From UBA7239 sp035430165 (GTDB lineage: Bacteria > Pseudomonadota > Gammaproteobacteria > Pseudomonadales > UBA7239): 7,452 bases of DNA. Positions 4,375 through 7,452 of this stretch are shown one piece after another. Every line of letters begins with the position of its first letter. Positions within the stretch are counted from its first letter, which is position 1. The translations under genes were made by a program, and so were the position numbers. The notes below the pieces were generated by a model that ran no database searches, was not told the DNA's origin, and saw nothing but the letters and a program-made list of their open reading frames with translations. The stretch spans positions 1 through 7,452 of the forward strand of contig DAOMGE010000071.1 in NCBI GenBank assembly GCA_035430165.1, read 5' to 3'.

Positions 4375-6108
4375 CAACGCGCGAATTGCCTCCACCCGCA
4401 GTTGCACGCTGCGCAAACCGCGATACTCGTTCACATCGAGACGATAGGCGAGTTGCACCTGCTGCACCTTATTGTCTGGCCAACACGCCGTATCCACACC
4501 AAACGCAATCGCTTCAATATCGTTTGATAAATCCTCCAGCGATGCCACACGCAACTTGAGATGGCGCTCACCGACGATGCGCTGGCTTTTGACGGCGAAC
4601 ACCCCGTCAAACAAAGGCTCGGGGAAACGCTGTCCCCACGGCCCGGCAGCGCGCAAAGTTTCCGCCAGTTCCAGATTCAATTCTTGCGCGGCGAGTTCGC
4701 CATCGCTGACCAGCACGGCTTCAAGATCGGTTTCATCGAGCCACTGTTTCACTTCGCTTTCGAACAATTCGCAAAACGTGTCGAAATGTTCACGGCGCAA
4801 GGTCATGCCCGCTGCCATCGCATGCCCGCCAAACTTGTTGAGGATGTGCGGATGGTGTGCGGCGATATTGTCCAGCGCATCGCGGATATGCAGGCCGGGC
4901 ACGGAGCGCGCCGAGCCCTTGATCTCGTCTTCGTTCGCATCAGCAAACACAATCGCCGGGCGATGGAATTTTTCACGGAGGCGGCCCGCGAGGATACCGA
5001 TCACACCCTGGTGCCAACTGCTGTCGTACAGGCACAGACTCCACGGCAGATTATCCGCGTGCTGTTCAGCCCAGCGCAAAAAACGCGCATCGTTCAGCGC
5101 GTCTTCCTGCATCGCACTTTCAATACTGCGTCGCTCGCGATTCATCTCGTCAAGCTCCAGCGCATATTGTTTTGCCAATAAGGGATCGTCCGTCAGCAAA
5201 CAACAAATACCATGGCTCATATCGTCCAGCCTGCCTGCTGCATTGATGCGCGGCCCGATAGCAAAACCGAAATCGGTTGCGACCAGTCGCGGCAATGGCC
5301 GCCCCGCTACCTCTGCCAACGCCCGAATGCCTGCACTGCATTTTCCCGCGCGTATTCGCAACAAACCCTGCTGCACCAGCACGCGATTGCTATGTGAAAG
5401 CGGCACTACATCCGCCACGGTTCCTAACGCCACCAGATCCAGAAAACTGGCGAGATTCGGCTCGGGAATTTGCTGTTGTGTAAACCAGTCCAGCTCGCGC
5501 AATGTTTTTCGCAAGGCCAGCAACACATAAAACATCACACCGACACCGGCGAGCGATTTATCGGGAAATGCACAACCCGGCTGATTGGGATTCACAATCG
5601 CATCGGCTTGCGGCAACACATCGCCCGGCAAATGATGGTCGGTCACCAATACTTTCATGCCGGCAGCACGCGCGGCGCGCACACCGTCAACACTGGAAAT
5701 ACCGTTGTCGACGGTGATGATGAGATCCGGCTGGCGCTGTTGTGCCAGTGCGACAATTTCTGGCGTTAATCCATATCCGTATTCAAAACGGTTCGGCACC
5801 AGAAAATCGACATACTGCGCACCGAGCGCACGCAAGCCGCGCAACGCCAATGCCGTCGCCGTCGCACCGTCCGCATCAAAATCACCGACAACCAGCACGT
5901 GCAGTTGCTGTTGCAGTGCAGTGACCAGCAAATCGATTGCAGCAGGCAAACCTTTCAGCGTATCGGGTGACGGCAGTTTTTCCAGGCGATAATCCAGCTC
6001 ATGATCACCCTGCACACCACGATGGCTGTAAACACGCGCCAGCACCGGATGCACATGGGTGAAATCGGTGATGGCATTGACGTGGTGGCGACGAATCTGT
6101 TTTTGCAT
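4372..6108 (-). CDS. recJ: Single-stranded-DNA-specific exonuclease RecJ
   Basis: Processive 5'-3' exonuclease on single-stranded DNA, used in RecFOR recombination, mismatch repair and base excision repair. The protein is 578 aa (577 in E. coli) and aligns throughout. The DHH core shows VVGDFDADGATATAL with D76, D78 and D80, TVDNG with D134, TDHH at 156-159, then AGVGVMFYVL, DLVALGTVADVVPL and GPRINAAGRLDDM. The DHHA1 part has SSWHQGVIGILAGRL, KGSARSVPGLHIRDAL and KFGGHAMAAGMTL. The C-terminal OB-like part contains AGPWGQRFPEPLFDG and VGERHLKLRV. The start ATG (6106-6108) overlaps the stop of the dioxygenase beta gene by one base (TGATG). No good ribosome site precedes it, which suggests translational coupling. 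A poly-T run ends four bases before the ATG. The stop sits in the hairpin shared with ribE. Identity is secure; the operon partner is unusual. Confidence 0.97.
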   Translation of the reverse strand: MQKQIRRHHVNAITDFTHVHPVLARVYSHRGVQGDHELDYRLEKLPSPDTLKGLPAAIDLLVTALQQQLHVLVVGDFDADGATATALALRGLRALGAQYVDFLVPNRFEYGYGLTPEIVALAQQRQPDLIITVDNGISSVDGVRAARAAGMKVLVTDHHLPGDVLPQADAIVNPNQPGCAFPDKSLAGVGVMFYVLLALRKTLRELDWFTQQQIPEPNLASFLDLVALGTVADVVPLSHSNRVLVQQGLLRIRAGKCSAGIRALAEVAGRPLPRLVATDFGFAIGPRINAAGRLDDMSHGICCLLTDDPLLAKQYALELDEMNRERRSIESAMQEDALNDARFLRWAEQHADNLPWSLCLYDSSWHQGVIGILAGRLREKFHRPAIVFADANEDEIKGSARSVPGLHIRDALDNIAAHHPHILNKFGGHAMAAGMTLRREHFDTFCELFESEVKQWLDETDLEAVLVSDGELAAQELNLELAETLRAAGPWGQRFPEPLFDGVFAVKSQRIVGERHLKLRVASLEDLSNDIEAIAFGVDTACWPDNKVQQVQLAYRLDVNEYRGLRSVQLRVEAIRAL

Positions 6109-6671
6109 CAGAAAAAAAGCCCGACCGAAGGACCGGTAATCACATGCCAGTCCAGCAAGACTTCGCGGCGACAGATTTTCCAGCCCGCAGGAGTAAGGCG
6201 CAGCGTATCGCGACGTCTGGCGCTGTAGCTGTGATTGTCCATGCCATAACGACTGTAAGCGATCAGTACATTGCTGTGCGTCAGTAACACATCTTCCGCA
6301 TCGCCCGTGTTAATTTCGACATTCGACACAAGACGTGTGGTGCGTGCTGGCGGATTGTCTGTCCACGAATTCATCTTGAACGAGCGCATCACGCGAATGC
6401 TGAGCGTCAGGAAATTATCATCGCGCAACGGCGGCTCCATGCCGCTGCTGACTTCCTGCGACACATCCAGCAAGGCTTCCGTTTCGCGTTTCGATGCATC
6501 AAGAAATGGCGTGTGTCGCGACTCCACACGATAGGCAACATCCTCCGCCAGCAGAGACAGCCACTGCTGGTACTGCCGATCATCCAGCAAACGCGCCTCG
6601 CGAAAATAGAATTGCTGGATCTCGTGCGCAAGCTCCAATGAAACTTTTCGGGATTCGATTCGATCGCCCAT
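6108..6671 (-). CDS. Aromatic-ring-hydroxylating dioxygenase, beta (small) subunit
   Basis: Structural small subunit of a Rieske-type alpha3beta3 dioxygenase that adds both atoms of O2 to an aromatic ring to form a cis-dihydrodiol. The protein is 187 aa, normal for the family (cystatin/SnoaL-like fold). Recognisable family stretches are FYFREARLLDDRQYQQWLSLLAEDVAYRV near residues 21-49, RTTRLVSNVEI near the middle, and GWKICRREVLLDWHVI before a short hydrophobic C-terminus (GLFF). The start ATG (6669-6671) overlaps the alpha-subunit stop by one base, and a strong ribosome site GGGGAG (6681-6686) lies 9 bases upstream. The substrate cannot be told from this subunit. Ferredoxin and reductase partners are not in the window. 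Confidence 0.9.
   Translation of the reverse strand: MGDRIESRKVSLELAHEIQQFYFREARLLDDRQYQQWLSLLAEDVAYRVESRHTPFLDASKRETEALLDVSQEVSSGMEPPLRDDNFLTLSIRVMRSFKMNSWTDNPPARTTRLVSNVEINTGDAEDVLLTHSNVLIAYSRYGMDNHSYSARRRDTLRLTPAGWKICRREVLLDWHVITGPSVGLFF
6112..6136 (-). terminator. Terminator-like hairpin plus T7 run just before the recJ start (possible attenuator)
   Basis: Read on the minus strand, CCGGTC (6136-6131) can pair with GGTCGG (6126-6121), including two G-U wobbles, around a CTTC loop. GC and then seven T residues (6118-6112) follow, four bases before the recJ ATG. The shape fits a weak intrinsic terminator at the end of the dioxygenase pair, which would lower recJ transcription from that operon. 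The hairpin lies inside the beta-subunit coding sequence, and the T-run encodes its Leu-Phe-Phe end. Translating ribosomes could mask it. The stem is short, so confidence is limited. Confidence 0.35.
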
Positions 6672-7452
6672 CAGCCAGCACTCCCCTGCTCCAGCTCACG
6701 CCGCCAGCGCAAATAAAATTCACGCGCATAATGTTCGTCATAACAGGAGCCGGCCATACCGGGAATCTCCGTATGCGGCGCCGCATCTCCCATACCGAGG
6801 CCGTAATAGAAAGGCATGTCATCGGCTGCTGTAATCTGGCTGCCGATAATTTGCTGTGACCAGGCTTCGGAATCTTCCTGCTCCAGCACACCTCCCGCAC
6901 CGAAGAAAAAGGTGTAATTGACGCGCAATTTTTCCTTGATGTGATCCGGCGCATTTTTATCGACTACCCACCACGACCAGTATTCCACTTTATCCGGCCC
7001 GCGCGGATGACTGACACGTATCGTGTTGTTACCCCACAAAAAAGAAAAATTCGGATACACGCTGTACGTCAGCGGCCGCAAGCGACTGCGCACATCACCC
7101 AATCGCTCAGCCACCTGTTTCTGTTGCTCAATCAGATAGGCTTGCACTTCAGGGTCAAACGCAGCGATACCATCCGTACCCCACATGCAATTTTCTGGCG
7201 GCGTTCCCGCGGGCATCAACCGCACTGCAACACCATGGCCAGGTTTCGGCACCACATTCATGCCGTGCGCTTCAATTTCCGAGACTTGCTCCGTACCTTT
7301 CAACAAGGAACCGTGCAGGAATGGCCCGTGGCCGACGTCGCCCAACTGGTTTTCCACCGGCAATTTCCAGTTGGCATGCAACAACCATTTGTGCGGCGCA
7401 CCGATTACCTCAACGCCACCGGCATAGCGATCAAACATGCAGTCGAGATACC
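6671..7452 (-). CDS. Aromatic-ring-hydroxylating dioxygenase, alpha (large) subunit, C-terminal catalytic part
   Basis: About 259 C-terminal residues of the catalytic subunit; the gene continues past the right edge, where the frame remains open as YLDC before MFDR. The visible part is the mononuclear-iron domain; the N-terminal Rieske [2Fe-2S] domain is outside. The iron site is complete: ENQLGDVGHGPFLH gives the bridging Asp (codon 7337-7339) and the two His ligands (codons 7328-7330 and 7313-7315), matching D205, H208 and H213 of naphthalene dioxygenase. FGAGGVLEQED gives the carboxylate ligand as its last Asp (codon 6872-6874, D362 equivalent). The preceding position is Glu where many relatives have Asp; it is not a ligand. 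An opening of the type GGVEVIGAPHKWLLHANWK is common across benzoate-, biphenyl- and phenylpropionate-type enzymes, so the substrate is undetermined. TGA 6671-6673 overlaps the beta start. Confidence 0.92.
   Translation of the reverse strand, partial: YLDCMFDRYAGGVEVIGAPHKWLLHANWKLPVENQLGDVGHGPFLHGSLLKGTEQVSEIEAHGMNVVPKPGHGVAVRLMPAGTPPENCMWGTDGIAAFDPEVQAYLIEQQKQVAERLGDVRSRLRPLTYSVYPNFSFLWGNNTIRVSHPRGPDKVEYWSWWVVDKNAPDHIKEKLRVNYTFFFGAGGVLEQEDSEAWSQQIIGSQITAADDMPFYYGLGMGDAAPHTEIPGMAGSCYDEHYAREFYLRWRRELEQGSAG

Noticed and set aside
4472..5530. 352-codon plus-strand open frame
   Set aside because: It lies wholly antisense to recJ, is rich in Ser/Arg/Ala as expected from a mirrored GC-biased gene, and shows no domain or ribosome site.

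Overview
The window reads as an ordinary chromosomal segment of a proteobacterium, most likely a gammaproteobacterium with a betaproteobacterium as second choice. The support is the glyA, nrdR, ribD, ribE order common in those classes, a RecJ that tracks the enterobacterial protein almost motif for motif, and a YfbR-type 5'-deoxynucleotidase. The species cannot be named from this sequence.

Layout, left to right. Positions 1-702 (+) hold the C-terminal half of serine hydroxymethyltransferase (glyA), closed by a 20-bp perfect hairpin with a T-run. Next come two minus-strand copies of a YfbR-like gene: an N-terminally truncated copy (821-1357) and a full-length copy (1427-2032). They share a 512-bp direct repeat with only three differences and are separated by 100 bp packed with REP-like inverted repeats. 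A compact divergent promoter region (2033-2119) separates the full copy from nrdR (2120-2581, +), which leads into ribD (2588-3676) and ribE (3690-4352).

The nrdR-ribD-ribE unit meets a minus-strand operon head to head at a short perfect hairpin (4350-4374) whose two outer ends supply the stop codons of both genes. Read in its own direction, the minus-strand operon runs from the catalytic alpha subunit of a ring-hydroxylating dioxygenase (6671 to beyond 7452), to its beta subunit (6108-6671), to recJ (4372-6108). Both junctions are one-base TGATG overlaps.

Functionally, the left and middle parts lean towards nucleotide and cofactor metabolism: one-carbon supply (GlyA), dNMP dephosphorylation (YfbR), control of ribonucleotide reductase (NrdR), riboflavin synthesis (RibD, RibE) and single-strand DNA degradation and repair (RecJ). 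The dioxygenase pair is catabolic or accessory and is an unexpected partner for recJ. No CRISPR array, tRNA, rRNA, riboswitch or transposase gene is visible. I see no convincing new defence or other novel system. The points most worth a second look are the recent yfbR partial duplication with its repeat-filled junction, the stop-codon-bearing hairpin, and the dioxygenase-recJ coupling with a slippery T-run at the junction.
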